Of a stretch of 64,000 bases of DNA, positions 13,201 to 28,794 are shown one piece after another. Location of the stretch: positions 7,240,004-7,304,003 of the forward strand of contig CANTUZ010000001.1 of the NCBI GenBank assembly GCA_947846985.1. Reading direction: 5' to 3'. Each line of letters begins with the position of its first letter. Position 1 is the stretch's first letter. The DNA comes from Fratercula arctica (lineage: Eukaryota; Chordata; Aves; Charadriiformes; Alcidae). A program made the translations under genes and the position numbers. A model generated the notes under the pieces. The model saw only the letters and a list, made by a program, of their open reading frames with translations. It searched no databases and had not been told where the DNA came from.

Positions 13201-16200
13201 TTTGTTTTGTTTTATTCTGGTCAGCTTTAACAGATGTCCTCTTTGGTCACTTTTCAAGGCAGTTTTCCTTATATTGTAGACTGTCAGAAGGAAGGCACTT
13301 TTTATGTTGTTTTTTGTTTCTTAGGATGAGATATGTTTCAAGTATTGGGGTGAGTTGAATATTGGCATTGGGCAAACCGGACTTACCACTGTAGTGTAAA
13401 AATGACATTCAATGACTGTCACCAGAATACATTCTTAAAATCTTCATAAAATACTTTTAGATGTAACAGTTTTGAGGGTGTACTTAACAGAGGCAAGGTT
13501 CTTGGTGGAGACGTTTTGAATGTGGGTGCCAGTTCAAATTTAAAGGGCTGATTGAAGATAAAAGAGTTTAGAGATGCTGACTTAGAGGTGCTGTTAAAGC
13601 TAACCTTCTTGTTTCTGAAAAGAATTACTAATTTTTTCTACTCTGTCTCCAGGGTATTTCTTCCAAATGTTCTAGAAATTTTCAAAATGTGTCCTCAGTA
13701 TCCACTTAAATGATTGTGGCAGCTTGGTAGTGTCTGCACAGTTTAATAACTAGGCACCAATTATAACTTCATAATTTTGAAGTATCACTCTTTCTTATTG
13801 CCATACAATACCTAGGGACTCTTTCTAAAGCTAAGTCTCCACAAAAAATATTCATTTTACGTGGTCTCCACCCCTTTTTCTTATAAACTCCTTAATATAT
13901 TATCATTTGCACTATTTCATAATAAAAGTTTGGGCATCTATAAAAGAATGGAAAAATAACCTGTGGAAGAGGTGTGGCTTACAGGAATGGCAAGAGCACA
14001 TGTTTGTATGTGCTCTAAATTCTGTCCTGACCAGTAAATGGAATGGTGCTTTGTGTGTCTAATTGAGGTCTCTTAGGCTGGCCATCATCTCTTCTGAACC
14101 ACACTGAAGTTTTTTAAAAGCTTGCTTGGGCTCTGGGTCAGGGATGCCACAAATAACAATAACTTTCCCTAAATTTAGAGCTAAGGATGTGTTAAGATCT
14201 TGCAGAGCATCCCCTCTAGCAACATGATTCTCAGGTTCTTCTCAGGGTGCTGATGTTATCCTTAAGCCTCGGTAGATTGAAATTAGTCTAGTAATAAGCA
14301 AGCAAGTAATTAGCAAATTACTAATAAGAAAATAAAACTCACAATTCGTTTTGTGCTGATTTTAAAAACACATTAAAAAAACTTCAACTCGCTTTGTGGC
14401 ATATTTCATTCTTGAATTTTTAGGTCATACATTTATGTCAACAAGGAGCTTGCTTACAATGTGAGCAAAGCTTTTTAATCTCAAGATAACTCTACCCTTA
14501 GTGACAAAAAAATCTCAGTAGGTTGATTTATTGTAAGACTCTAAGAATTGGGTGGCTTGAACTCTTTTGCTGAAAATTCAAACAGAGATCCTAGTATCAA
14601 ACAGAGACTCTGCTTTCACACACTGTTCAGTCATATAGGAGAAAAAGGAATTAATTGTTATTAATTGAAACTCATGCTATTTTTATAACTAGTTCTAAAA
14701 TCATATACCTGGTCATACCAGGGACTTCTAATTAACTTTTAATGGACTTACTCATTAGCACGTATAATGTGTGGTTGGTCAAAGTGTATGCGTGACAGTG
14801 TGTGCTTGGAGATTGCCTTCAGCCAAATCAGGGATGTCCTGTAAGCTCTTTCCTTGTACCCTTTGTTGACTGATTTCTTTTTAGCTGGGCAGCTCAGCTG
14901 AAGGCGAAAGAGCTCCATCACACTGAACGACCTGGAGTACTCCCCCAAAGGAGCTTGAGGATAAGACTAGACTTGCCTGCTGCCCCTACTTTCCTTCCTT
15001 CCTTTGCTTGGCTTTGCTTGTCTATTAGTAGCAGATGGATTATTTGACTGGATGATGCTTTTTTGGAACAGCTAGTGACGCAGGGTGGATGGAGCTTATT
15101 TTGTATGGTAGAAGAGCGTGTTTAAGCGAAAACGGAGATAATAGTAAGGCTTCTTAATCTCTAAATTTAGTACTCAATAAGTATTGTTTTCCCTACAGTA
15201 CAAAAACTATCTTGGTAAGATCTCTCTGTTACATGTTTGTGCCTAGGACTGTGCTGTATTATTGAGTGCCCAACTGAAGCCTTTGTTGTCAGAGTAGATT
15301 AGTCTTGATTTGTAGCTCTCCTGAAATCCTGAAGTGCAACCTGTTCTTTAGCACAGCTTCAATTTCTTGGAGATGCCCTTGCTGGTAGCGTGAAGAAAGC
15401 TATGAGGCAGGCTCTTCTGCTCGCTTGGTTGCTTGCATGTGTCCTGTAAGTTGTCACTTGATCAGGGCTGTTTTTATGCTTTATACACCTACTTTTAAAG
15501 CCTATAAAGTACTGGGAACACTGTGTTGAGCAGAACCTGTGAGCAAATTAACATACTTCCTAGCAACCTCTCCTCCTGCTCCTCCAGGCTGGCTCTAATA
15601 CCAAAGGTGTATTGTCACAGGATAGCTGTTCCTTCCTTATGGTTTGGTTGGTTGGTTGGTTTTTTCCATGGCAGGCTTACTTGGGTTGTGTATAAAGAGG
15701 GAGGTGAGACCATTGGGAAGCCTCTATGCAAATCCTTTAAAACAAGCAGACAAACTAAGCTGTTGAAGGCTGTTCTAGAAATGAGACAAGTGGAAGCTGA
15801 TAGAAACTGTGAAGGCTGACAGACCTTGAAAGACTCCTACCCCCTGTTCTGTGTAACCGCAACAGTATTGCTACGGATTTTCTAAATGGAATAAAGTTAA
15901 GCTTCCATATAATAAGAAATGCCTAAACAAATTTACATATTCTGTGTGTCTGCCTAGGGAGTACCTAATTACATGATTTATAACATATTACTTATAAAAT
16001 GAAGCTTACTTCAAACTTGACAGTGCAACTACTAATAGGAGAATAAGTCTGAGTGCTAACTGCAGGTGATGTAGTTGAAAAGCATATAAAACCAGAGGAC
16101 TCTGTCTTCAGTTCGGAATGTATATATGATTTAAATGAAATGCAGGGACAACATGCCAGTCTGATGCCCCACACGTGTCCATCTTCTAGGAAAGAAATGA

Positions 16201-19200
16201 TGTATAGCAGGGTTAATCTGGTCAGTGTGTTTCACAGACACTTGCTCAGCACAGAAGTTGGGATCCTAGTTTTGGTTCCGGATTCTGGTGGAGACCATAC
16301 TTCAATGGGCAACAGAGCTGCCTGCTTTTGCTTCTTCCTCTCCAAAATCAATTGACTTGTCTCACACCTACGAGTGCATAACTCTTTCATTCCAATGCTC
16401 CAGGCCTGGATGTGTCTCTCTTCCCTTCTGACTTCAGAATAAATGTCAGTTTGTCTTGTTAGTCATCAAGACTTGTGCTGACTACAGCCTAGTTAGTTCT
16501 CCAAGGATCCAAAGGCAAGATGCTAGCCAAGATTAATTCATCAGGATATTGTTAATAGACCTAACATGCCCAGACTTCTGTATAGGCATAAAATGCAAGA
16601 ATGTGCAGGACCACAAATGGAACTAGGCTGCCTTTTTCTCATGTCTCCATCTACTTCTACTTACTGAAAACCTTGCTATCCAAAGAGACCCCAAAGGCAA
16701 GAATTAAAGAGGTGTTGCTGGTGAGGTATCATGATGACAAGGATGGGAAAAGGTTGCATAAACCCTTTGGTTTGGTTTAATCTTCTTTAAAATTTAAATT
16801 TAAGTTTAAAAAAAGTTTAAAATTATGGCTTAAGCAATAAAGCGATATATGTGTACAGCTACCATGCAAAAGGAATGATCCATATTCCCAACTCAGGACT
16901 GCCCATTATAAATGTTTTGGGTGTAGTTCTCTAACAAATGCCAGAACAGAATTATTTTTCCTACACCTTATCTAGATATGTGCAGACTAAAGAGACATGC
17001 TCATGCAACGTGGAATGTTTAAACAGTTACTCCTTTTGCCTTGTAAACCTTTTATGGCTGTTTCCCACTCTCAAAGAAAAAAAAAAAAAATCTAATCGGC
17101 AAGTCTGACACTTATAATGACTGGTCTAGTATCCTTTTACTCCTGTTCTTTCATGAGTGATACTACGAAAAGTTTCTTGTCTGTGTTTGGTAGGTGACGC
17201 GGAACCTAAATCCTTTTGTCGTCTTTTTGTTGGTTTGCAGTTTGTTGTTCTGCTTGAAGCAAATAGAATTGAGGATAAATTCCTCAGAAGTCTCTCTCTC
17301 CTTCCACCTTCTCCACTCATTTGGTATTTCATTTGCATCTGCAAATTTCTAGGTAAGGTAGTGGTATCGGGCTTTAAAAAACCTTTATTTTGCCACCAGT
17401 CCCTGGGATGCTTTTTTCGTGTGTTCAGAATAGGGGGTGTGAGACACTAATGAATCTTTCTCTTTGAGCCAAACACAGACCCTGATTTAAATGCTTCATA
17501 GTTTGTCACAAGAAGGCCCAGAATGTGCTGGCACCACACGGACTGTCCTGTGTGAAAAGCTCAGTTTAAGCTGTTGATTGAGGAATAAGGCAATAAAAGA
17601 AGTTATTAAGATGTCAGTTGTCATATCCTGCAAATCCTGTGGTGGTTTGTAATTTGAAGTCTAGCTAAGGGGGGTACAGGGGAAGGAATTAAGGGGGCAC
17701 TGAGGAAGTGTAGCAGGGATGTAGACACTCCTGTTTCAAAAAAAGAAACAGAAGTCATTATCACTTCACGCTAACATGCAATGAGCTATCACAGTAGCCT
17801 ACAAAGCTTAAGATAAACCATTCTGGATTTGCTGATAGGAAGGTTGACAGGGACTGATTATATCAGAGCGGATTTCCTGCCTTACATGTGATTTAGCCCA
17901 CTATCAGATGTTCTGGAGGTGGGAGAAACAACCCAATTAATACATGTGTAGATTTTTCTGTTTGCCTGCAGAGTGCTAGACAGTTGTTTTGTATGCCCAA
18001 TCCATGTAATTCTGCTTTTACTTAATGCCCTAGTGGGATGAAAAGCTTGTCATCTTGCCATCAAAAATGTTTCGCCTAGGCATGGAGAAAAAATCATATT
18101 AAGTAATGTTGGCTTATTAAAATAGGACTTTAAAGTGAATTCCTTTTAACTATGTACCTTCATTTTCGTGAGTTTAATCTTCCTATAGAAGAAACAGGCA
18201 CTATATTTATTATAACTTTAGGCTGTTTCACTCTAAAAACTGCAACTTAGGCTAAGTGGCATTTTAACAGACCACTGAGGGGCTGCAGAATACATGCTTA
18301 CATTGTATGTAAAGCTGTTATTGCATTCTCTCCTAATTGCAAACTTGGCAACTGAGCCTGCAATCCGAATCTTATTCTGGATGCCTACTAGTTCTTTGGT
18401 CACCAAGAGGGAAATAACGTAATGACAACTTAGGCTTTTTGTTGAGTGGGGAGCTGCTGTAGAATCAACTCTTGGCTTCTGATACTGTTGTGGTGTGCTG
18501 GGAGATGTACATAGCAGTGGAAAACCATGGCTGTAGTCTGATTTCCCCACGGTATCTTTTAAGGTAAGGCGCAATCTAAGTCTTATGCCTAGCAGTCAAA
18601 CAGGCCCACGTGGTGCAAGTAGTTTGATGTTACTGCTAAGGCCTTGACAATTCAAGTAGCATTGTAAAAATTCCCATTTGCAACCTCAGCAGCTGTTTTT
18701 GCATGTGTTGGTGAATGTAGACTTCTTAAAAGCCTTTTTCCCTACTAAGACTTAGAACCAGTTGTTGTTCTGATAACGGAAATCTGCTGCTTTATTTGTG
18801 GCTGGGGAGTGCCTGGAAATAGGTCTAATATTTATGTTGCTTTTAGTTCTTCAGAAAATGGGACTGAGAGGCTAAACACCTCTCTTGAAGAGAGTAAGCC
18901 AAGCTAACAAAGGTCAAGTGCTATCAAGGTGAGAAGAGAAGGCAAAAGAATTAGTTTGTAAGTCAGCTGCTGTGAACTTCTGTCGCTTCTTACCATACAA
19001 GCCCTATCAGCCACACGGGTCATTTGTGAAGGAAGTACTGGGGAAATTGAGGGCATGTTTATACCTTTGTTAGCAAGCATAATTATCTCCCAAAATCTAG
19101 AAGGCCTGTTAAGCTGGTGGAGTTAAGGTATAATAACTTCCATAGGCAGCAAGCAGGTACCTGACATTCACTTTCAGCCAAAATGATGGCTGTGTTGGCC

Positions 19201-22200
19201 ATGGGTGACATTTAATAAGTCTAGAGCTATGAAAAATCCATGCTTCTGTCTCTGTCCTGCTCATGTTTTGTTGCTTGGTCGCAGATCTGAGTCTGACAAG
19301 CAGGTAAGTAGGCTGACACAGCTGAGAGGCCTGGGATCCCATTCACTTCTACAGTGATTTATCAGTCTGAGCTGACTGGTAAAGGTCTACCACACGTAGT
19401 TTCAGTGGTTGAATACAAAGGAGAAAGGAGTGAGCAGTGTCTGGGGTAAAAGGGTTGAATCAAACAGGGGGAGGGTGCTGAATACTTGTGCTGTGACTCA
19501 GTACCTTCCCGCTAGAGAACCTCCCTTGGCATGTGTTGTCACACTGCCCTGAAGCACTAGCTGGGGTCAGAGCTCTTCTACTGTTGCAGGCTGTACAAAC
19601 AGATGAAAAGCCAGTCCCTAGCCCTAAGGAGCATCTGTTCTGAGAAGGCAAATAGTACATGGGAAAGAAGGTGAAAGGGAGAAGCAATCATCTGTGTAAA
19701 AAGTTCTTGTGTGCCATGTTTCCACTGTTCTTGCTGGCGGTGTTCATAAACTGGCTGAGCAATGAGGGATTGGCTCATGCCTGAGTAATATGTTTGCTTG
19801 AGGACAGAGGGAAGCTACTGCTGTGTTCATGCTCCAACTTGGAAGACTTGCAGCACATGAGAAGGGTGTATTTTGGCTCTTTTCTCTAAGAGCACAGTTA
19901 TAAGCAAGAGGGATGGCCAAATTTTAAATGGCCCAGTAATGCTATGGACCGTTGAATCTTGGCATTAAAAATGCTAATGGTGACCTCAACTCCTGGCAGG
20001 CTCAACTGTGTGTGGCTGATTCGGGACAGAGGAGCTGTTTACACACCTACGAGGGACTGACTGTTGACAGTACTTTCAAAAAGAGGTTTAGGTATTCAAG
20101 TTCTAATATAGCTGATGCATTCAAATAAGCCTTTTCATTTCTGGCCATACAAGGATGAAGGAGAAGTTGTGATAGGTGAGAATGGCCTATCTTAGTGTGG
20201 TGGTTGGGACTGGCTCAGTGTCCTTTCTCCTCTGCAAACAATTGTCTGTACTTGACAGTCAAATCTGCAACCTGTAATAAAAGGCCTGCCATCACAGCTA
20301 CTTGATTGCACTAGAAGTTCCCTCTCCTAAACTCATGAGCAATATAAAACTGGCATGAACCCCCATGGGGCTGAAGTAGATGACCTTTAAAGGTCCCTTC
20401 CACCCGAAGCCATTCTATGATTGGAAGGATCTATCTGTGGAAGATAGCTCCATCCCACAGCAACATGGATTGCATTTAGCCTTAAAGTGTCTGAGTAACT
20501 TGATTTGTTTTGATTTCTCCCTTGGGCTCTGTTATTAGCATGTTTGCTGAAGGAAAGGACATAAACGGAGAAGGCAGATGAAACCTGACTTGATCTTTCT
20601 GAATAAATACTCTCTAAATCTGTGTAGTAACTTTCCTGGTCTGCAGGTTAGTCTCCAGGCTATGTATAAGCATATGCCTAATGTGTTATATGCCTAACGA
20701 GGAATGAAAACAACCTTTCAAATTGCACACAGCAACTCCTTATTCTGTTAAAGTATGCTTCATAAAAGCAGGGTGACCCTGAAGCCTGAAATAAAATGGT
20801 TAAAAAATTGCTTCATAGTATTTAAAATGGCTACAGATTTACAGATCTGTAAATCTACAGGCTACAGGCTACAGATCTACATGATGCATACATGTAGATT
20901 AAAAAACTGCACAAACTTATTTTGTTGTTTCTTCCATTTGATGTTGCCTTCCTGTGTAACTTGTATTCATATAAGGATTTTTGTGTAACCTATGGAAAAA
21001 ACATCACCATCTTTCCAGTGCACTTTTGGAGTGTGTGCGTAATACATATATGTGGGTGTAGAGTGCCATGTGAACAGCCTGAAAAGGCATCTTTTGAGCC
21101 CCAAACCAGAGGCTTAATTCTGGCACAGATTCCTTATACTGCCCTGCTACCTTATTTCAAGTTTAACCTTGGAAAACTGACCTTTGCAGGCAAGAAGTCA
21201 AGATCTGCCGTTACTGGGGACTTCTCCAGGGCTGTCTCTGCTTGAGAGTTTAAGAGTTTATCATAGCAAAGTATTTTTGTTTTAAGAGTTACTTTAACTG
21301 ATGCTCTGAGGGTAACAGGGCTGAGGATCTTTGCTGTCCAGCTCATTGTTGTCCTTCGTAATTAAATAAGGAGAGTAACAGGTTGGAAGATAGAAATAAC
21401 ATGCTGAGACAGGGTTAAAAAAAAAAACCCAACACAATTCCCCCAAAAAAGCCCAAAAAATCTGTCTTTTATTCTGTTCAAACAGGTAAGTAGATTGTAT
21501 GTATCTCATCTATTCAATTTATTTTTTTTTCCCCTCTCCCTAGGCATTTGCCAGAAAAAGTCAAAGATGATGTTCAGCTAAAGAACATGAGTGGGCAATG
21601 GTTTTATGAGGCGAAGTCAAAGAGGCACAGAGATAAGATACATGGAGCAGATATTATTAGAGCTTCCATGCGCCGGAAGCCTGCCACTCTTGGTAAGCAT
21701 TTGGTTTATATTTTATTTTGGAAAGGCCGGCTCTTACTTAGCTAACATCAGACAGCATTGTCTGTGAAATACAAGAAGAATATTGCTATCTCTGCAAGCA
21801 GAAAATGATGCAAAAGAGAGATTTCCATGTAGTTTAGAGTGTAAGCTTTCCAGTGCTATGTATTAAAGAGAATTCTGCGTGATGACTAACAGGAGGGACT
21901 AGCTTGCAAAGCAATAAAAGCCCTTTGCACCCCGGGACTGCATTCTCATGTCCATTTTTGAGGCCCTGTGAGCTACCCTGGAATGTGCAAAGAATCAAGA
22001 GATTGAGGAAATTGCTCTTTAGTATGGATTTCCAAGATTTTGGGTGCTTAGTTTGAGACCTCTGAGGCTTAATTTATGTTTTTATTTTAAGGTGCTTCAA
22101 AATGATTTGAAATGGTAGGCACCGTGAGCTAGAGCTAGTGGTTATAACTCCTGAAATATATGTGCCAGGAGCTCTGGCAGCTAGAACTGGCATCCTGTAT

Positions 22201-25200
22201 CCGCATTACCTTTGAATGCACCCACCATTGCCCACATCACGGTGGGTGCCCTCAGAAGATCTATTAGAAATGTTTGTTAAAGCCAACGGTGTTCATATAC
22301 CAGGTAACAATTGCAGCCATTAATTTAGCAGTACAGGTAGGGTAGTAGTATATTGTGTGTAAACTGAATAATGTTGACAAGCTTGGTGCTCACTTGATAA
22401 TAAATATTATATGCTGAAACTCTTATTTAAAAAAATTAGAATGTGGGAAGATAATGCGCTGTGTTTAACATCAGAAGTAAATACAGTTTTTTGTTTGGAG
22501 AGAAACAAAACAGAAGACTAGAACATAAGAGCTGCTCTACTGGACCAGACCAAAAGCTGTCACCCTGCCTCTGAGAGAGCCTGGCAGCATGTTTAGGCTC
22601 TAAAGACCAGGACCAGCCTGCAGCCAATTGCACCTCAGACTTTTTTGAAATAGAGGAGGTGTTTCTGGATTAGTTTTTCCCCCATTAATTTGTTTAAGGA
22701 GTTCTTTAAAGCCATGCCTCTTTAATATTCACCAAGTCCTCTCCCAAGGCATTTTAAAATGAAGGCTTTCCACAGAAGAAGTGACCATTTCCTTTTCTGC
22801 TTTTGAACTGATCGCCATTAACATTATCGCTGAGAAAGAAAGTAAACAGTTGGTCTATATTCACAACAACATATATAATATAGTGTACAGGATTTTATAG
22901 ACTTCTATTAGAAAGTCAAATGCTGAGACATTTATAATCTGAGGAGTCCTGATCTATTTTGTCATTCTTTGTATAGAAAGTGATTTTTTTTCTTAGAGAA
23001 ATTGACCCCTATCCCCTCTTAACCTCCTCTAGTTCTACTAAACCCTTTTGATTTAGAAGGGCAAGACTCATTATTCTCACTGGATTGTACTGATATTTGT
23101 AACTTTTTTTTTAAATTCTGTTAAGGGATTTTGCTGTGTGCTAGTGGAGCAAGTATGGTATTTCTCTCAATACTGTGTATGGATTACAGCTTGCTGCTTT
23201 CTATAGGTTTTGTAACTACAGCTTTGCCATGTTTTCCTGTGTCTAATCCTGCAATGTTGCATCTTCTCAATTCCTATATTCCCAGAGATGAGTTTGGGTA
23301 ATGGCATTTTAGTCAGTTTGAGGTTACTGTGCATGATGGTGGGTTTAGGGTTTTTAAGTTAGCAAGAAAAGGCCTGAAACAGAAAAGAATGCAGAAATTC
23401 ACAAGTGGTTAGTGGGGAGCGTTTGTGGTTTTGGCTGGTTTTAGACTTGAAGGTTATGAAAATCAGCTGTAAAACTCTACCTAAATTTTTCAGTAACTTA
23501 TAGCTTAAAGTACTTAGAGCCATATTATCTTAAAGGGAGGTTAATTACTCCCAATCTTATTACTTGAACAAAGGGCCATACTGACACATTCAGAACTATG
23601 TGCAATTTCAGTGGCTCGTGAGATGTCAAGATATTTTTGCTTGCAGTTATGGATAGCAAAAGTGAGAATAAAAATCTTGCTTATTTTTGCACGCTAAGAA
23701 ATTCTTCATTTCTAACCTGTTGCAGAAGCGCAAAAAAGCAGTAGAGGAAATAATGTAAAATAATGTTTTGATTCTGAAAGGGATTATCAGAATAGGATGC
23801 CGTCCCACCCCAGAAAGAAACGCAAATGTATTTGCATTTGTTAAATTAGGTGGGGCTTTTTGTTTGGGTTTTTTTGCACTTACCTTCTTAACTTCATGTG
23901 GCAATTCAATCCATAAAGGATTAGCCACCTGCTTAATTGAGAGTTATGACCAACTTCCAGTTTACTGCTGTAGGAAGGGAATAATTGACTTGATTAACTG
24001 AACTTCAACATATTTTCAGTTTCCTATGGTTTAATTATTTTTGTTTCCTCAGGACACCAAGGTTGAATTTTCAATGTTTATCTAGCTGCAAGAACTACAG
24101 GATCAGCCTTTACCAGGGTTGTAGAAAACTTCTCCATTTAGGATCACTTTAAGGTCTAAAGCAGATGTACCTGGAGTAATAGAGTGAAGTATTCAGAGCA
24201 GTATGAGATGTTTCTAGCAGCATTAAAAAAAAATATTCTTCAGAAGTCACCAGATCAGCTTCTGTACACAATTCAAGTATAGTGGACTTTTGAAATAGTT
24301 GTAGGACTGAATTGCTTAAGAAATCCTGTATGAACTTATGGGAGACAACAATATTCTTGTTTCATGTTTTAGCTGAAGTGAGTCAGAACAAATCAAACAT
24401 AGCAAAGAGCAGCTGGGTGAGCAATGTTCATAAAGAAGTCTTTGTGTCACCAGAACTACATGGCATTGTGGAACACCAAGAAGAAGAACAACTGAAATCT
24501 AGTTCAAGGTAAGCTATCTGTTTAATCGCACCTAGTATGTATATATCAGGACTAGTGAAACTTGTGAGCTCTAAGTTCCACCCAAAATAGTGTACTTGCC
24601 TCTTATTTCAAAGGTCATCTCATTTTTCCTCAGAATTGCCCAAGGAATCTGTGCATGTGAAAGGTCGATAAATCGTAGTCATGCATTGTTAATTGTTCTA
24701 TATTCAAATGCAGAACAATCTTCAGCTTACCTTTTCAAGGAAGAAGTTGTCAATGGTGTATAGAATGGTCCCACACATGTTCTCATGTCACAGTTTAGTG
24801 AGACCAGGATTTTCTGATTAGAATGGCTGGCCATGATCAGTCCTCTGCAGTTAGTAATAGGGGGACAATAACCTCTGCATCTCTTCAGTCACTTAATGAG
24901 ACCATTCAGCCTGAATTTTAAACTTGGATCCTATGAAGAATCAGAGAAATTGCTCTTTAGAATTTTCCAGATTTTTGGATGCACAGTTTAAGACCTCTGA
25001 GACGTTTTCAGGAGACCAAATGTATTTCAGGTGGAAAGAACCAGAATGTGTGGATACTTGTGGAAAATAAGTCAGGTTCTACCAAGAAAAATAAATGTTG
25101 TTCTGGAAGGAAGAGGCTTCCATTCAGAGTAAGGCTGTGTGAAAAGCTTTCCCAAAGTCTGCATTTGAAAAGGAAAGTGCTGATCCCTTAGCCAGGGTGA

Positions 25201-28200
25201 CAGCAGGTGGAGATGAAGTGTCTTTAAATGGCCGGATTCCTCAACACCATTGAGGAAACAAGAACCAGGGTGTAACACAGGTAGCTGTTGTTCATGCTTT
25301 CAGGGAACAGAGTGATGTAAGAACCAGTTACTTCTTATGATGACTGTTTTACTTCTGGTTGTGCCATTGGTAAGCTCTGTAACCTTTCACTTTCTTGTCT
25401 GTCTTCTAAGTCCTTCTCTGTACGTCATCTGTTTTCTTTGCAGCAAGGCTTGTCTCCTACTATGCATTTGTACACTATCTAGTAGCAGTCGAATCTTTCA
25501 CTTTCGTGGTCTGCAAACTGGGCACGCGTGTTCACGATGAATGGCACCAAAGGTTGGTGTAAGTCTTAACAACTCTGGCTTGCGTTTCTGGTCTTTCTTA
25601 TCCTTTACGTACCCTTATCAGTGAACTCGGAGGTGTATTTGTCTTACTGGCATCTGAAATCATGCTGAAAAAGGTCAAATAAACCAATTTGTTATAGACT
25701 TTCCAAAAAATTAAGTTGTACAATGAGGATGATAAATGTTGCTTATCACAAAGAGCTTAGCCCACTGCCAAGCTGGCTGATAATGCTGACAGAGTCAGTT
25801 GTTACTGAATGTAGGGTTTGGTTTTTTTTATAGGTGGCTTTTACCTTCAGGGTATTGTTATAGAATTATTTCTTTATGGACAGCACAAGACATGCTGCTG
25901 TACAATGTATCTTTTAGAGTATTTTGCATGTCATCTTGCACATCAGGAAAATATGATACTTTAAAAGAAGTACAGCCTTATAATGTTATTCTTACCATTA
26001 GAACTCCACAAATTTTGTGTGATTAATAAAAAGTAATACATTTCATAAACTGCCAGGGCAGCATCCTCAAAAATATATAACATAATGAGGTTTAAGAACA
26101 TGTAGGCAATTGTTTGGAATATAAAAAACCTGATTGTGGTCTTTAACTTGAGGTGATTCGATGACTTATTTCAGGTCACAGCCGTGCAAAGCTTGATAAT
26201 TATTGTCCAGGACCCTTTCCTGCCCTTTGCCCCAAATTGTGCTAGGAATTATTCAGCCTGCGTGCTTTGTTCATGTGCGCTCATACTCTCACCAGTAGCT
26301 CAAGATCTTCCCTCTAAAGCAAGCTCATGCAGTCCAGGATTTATGAGACAGTTGGAAGTGGACCTTAGGAATTGATCTAGAATATGTGGGCTGGACGCTT
26401 AATTGCTTGGGAAGAAATTCTTTATTGTGAGGGTGGTGAGACACTGGAACAGGTTGCCCAGGGAAGCTGTGGCTGCCCCATCCCTGGAGGGGTTCAAGGC
26501 CAGGCTGGATGGGGCTTGGAGCAGCCTGATCTAGTGGGAGGTGTCCCTGCCCAGGGCAGGGGGGTTGGAACTGGATGGTCTTTAAGGTCCCTTCCAACCT
26601 AAACATTCTGTGATTTACTTTGCATAAATACTTGATCAGATGTCTCAGATTATTTTCTTCTAAAATGTCAAAAGCTGAAGCAATCAAATGTGGCAGGACT
26701 ACATGTAATTCATTGTTTATGATTTTAGTATGGGTTTATTTCACTGTGACCGAGATTAGGCTACACAACATTGCATGTGGGCAATTGCAGGAGGCACCAC
26801 ATGATTTTAAAATACTCTTCCATTCTGTTCTCTTGATACTGGACTCTGAAAGAAACTGGTCTGACATGGCTGTGTGCCTGTCTCTAATGGCAGCAGCTGA
26901 TTAGGAACTGGGGGGAAACAGTGCTGGGGAAGCAATAACCCTACCAGTTGGGGTGGGAAAGGAAAGCCTAGACACTACAAACATCTGATTTGGTTGTTAT
27001 GATAGCAGAGCTGCAAGGAATTAATTTCTCTTGAGTCTTTCTCTTGCAACGTAATAGCCTCAAAATGGCTAGAGCCAAGAGGACAAAACAGAGTATCATT
27101 CTGGAGTTTGGGATTGCATAAGGTGAGTTAACAGCTTCTAATGTCCAAATGCTACATGCGGTTCAAGCAGTTAGATTTTTAAAACATTTTAAAGTGCCAC
27201 TTTAAGGGTAGGTTTGTGGGAGCTTTGGGGTTTAGGATTTGGGTGTGTTTTTTTTTCCCCTTCTTTCCTCTAAGAATGGGCTGCAGGCCGGCACTGGCTT
27301 GTAGGCTTTGTATAAACTGAACAACTGCTAACCTAAGGATTGGGACCAGAAGGTATGTGATAACAAATTACTCAGACCTTTTTTCTTCTGGATTCTATTC
27401 TTAAACCAAAACAATTCCTACTGAATGGGAAGAAAGTTCAGTTCTGGTAGATCTGTGTTTGTAAACTGCTGAGGGTCAAATCCAGCCCTGGGGCCAGCTC
27501 AACTGCTGTTGAGTCACGGTGCTGCTGTGTTAGTTGGCACAGAAATCAGCCCACAGCTATATTCTTAAAATTAGCATAGTGATCTTCATCCCCACACCCC
27601 AAATATCTAAATTCAGTAATGAATCTATGAAGAATTTTTTTTTCTTGGATGTTATATCACCATGGTACTCTTCTTGCATACCGTAGCCTATACAGGCCAG
27701 ATGTGTGATGTGTCTTCGAAGGTGTAAACTTGCATAGAACGAGTTTTCATAGGCTGACTCAGACTGTCCTTTTTTGAGATTCAGCATATAGACAGATGGT
27801 ATCATTGAACAGAGGTGATACTGACAATGTCAAAGGGGAGGTTAATGTTTCAAATTAAGATTTGTAGGTTGTTTTCTTCCCTAGGCTAGAAAATATTCAC
27901 GTTGAACAGCATGGATCCTAGAGTTCTGAAAGGTGAAAACTTGCACAAAAGCACTAGTTCTTAAAATCTGTGTAACTTTTCTGGAATAGTAGGCATGCTG
28001 GGATACCTAGATAAGGATATTTTTATGGAGCACCATTAAATCGCACTAGCTTTACTCGCACCACATTCTCTACCCTTCAGGACGAGGCCAGGGAAGCTCA
28101 TTTGTTTGAATAGGAGGCCATTTCTGGGTAGAATGTATTGACGATACCTGCAAATCTATAACCCCTTTCTCCAGCTTTGCTCCTGCCTTCGCCTTGTTGC

Positions 28201-28747
28201 CTCTAAGTTCCTGTCCAGTCCTGTCCGGTCTGTGTGGAGTTTGGGCCTTCATTGTGCTCCTCAGCACTTTGTTTTGCTGAACTGCAGTGCAGGAATTTTC
28301 TTAATCTGGGTATATTTATCAGTTTGGCTTCAAACACTCTCTTAGATTAGCCTTGTGAATGTGATATATCTGGGAACTGTTTGTTCAGTTTTTCCATCTG
28401 CATGGGTTGTGGGTAAACTCATATTTTCAGATCCTTTGTTGCAAAACTTAGTTGTAGGATCCTGGGGGTGGTGTTTTCCCCCCCCCTCTACTTTGTTTCC
28501 TTTAGAGCAGAGTTTTCAGTATATAATGCCAAATTAACTTTAATTATTCTATGGTAAGTCTGAAGTAGCATTGCATTAAAATGTTGTGGGATTCTGTATG
28601 TGTTCAATGACACCTAAAAAAGTTATGTCCCCACCTGTAAAAACTGTGGACTGAAGAATGTCTTATCGGTTTCTTGCAGCCCAGGGTACATAACTGTATT
28701 TTCCTTGTTTAAAATGAGGGAAGGGTTGCGGTGTTCATGACCTAAAC

Positions 28748-28794
<47 letters not shown>

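Larger units (their letters stand above)
10218..21543 (+). other. SYTL2: SYTL2 intron 1 (11.3 kb)
   Basis: Bounded by gtaatg and ctag. Apart from a CR1 tail near 20358-20425, a perfect palindrome at 20835-20856 and short A/T runs (for example a T run ending near 11043), I see nothing recognisable. Confidence 0.8.
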
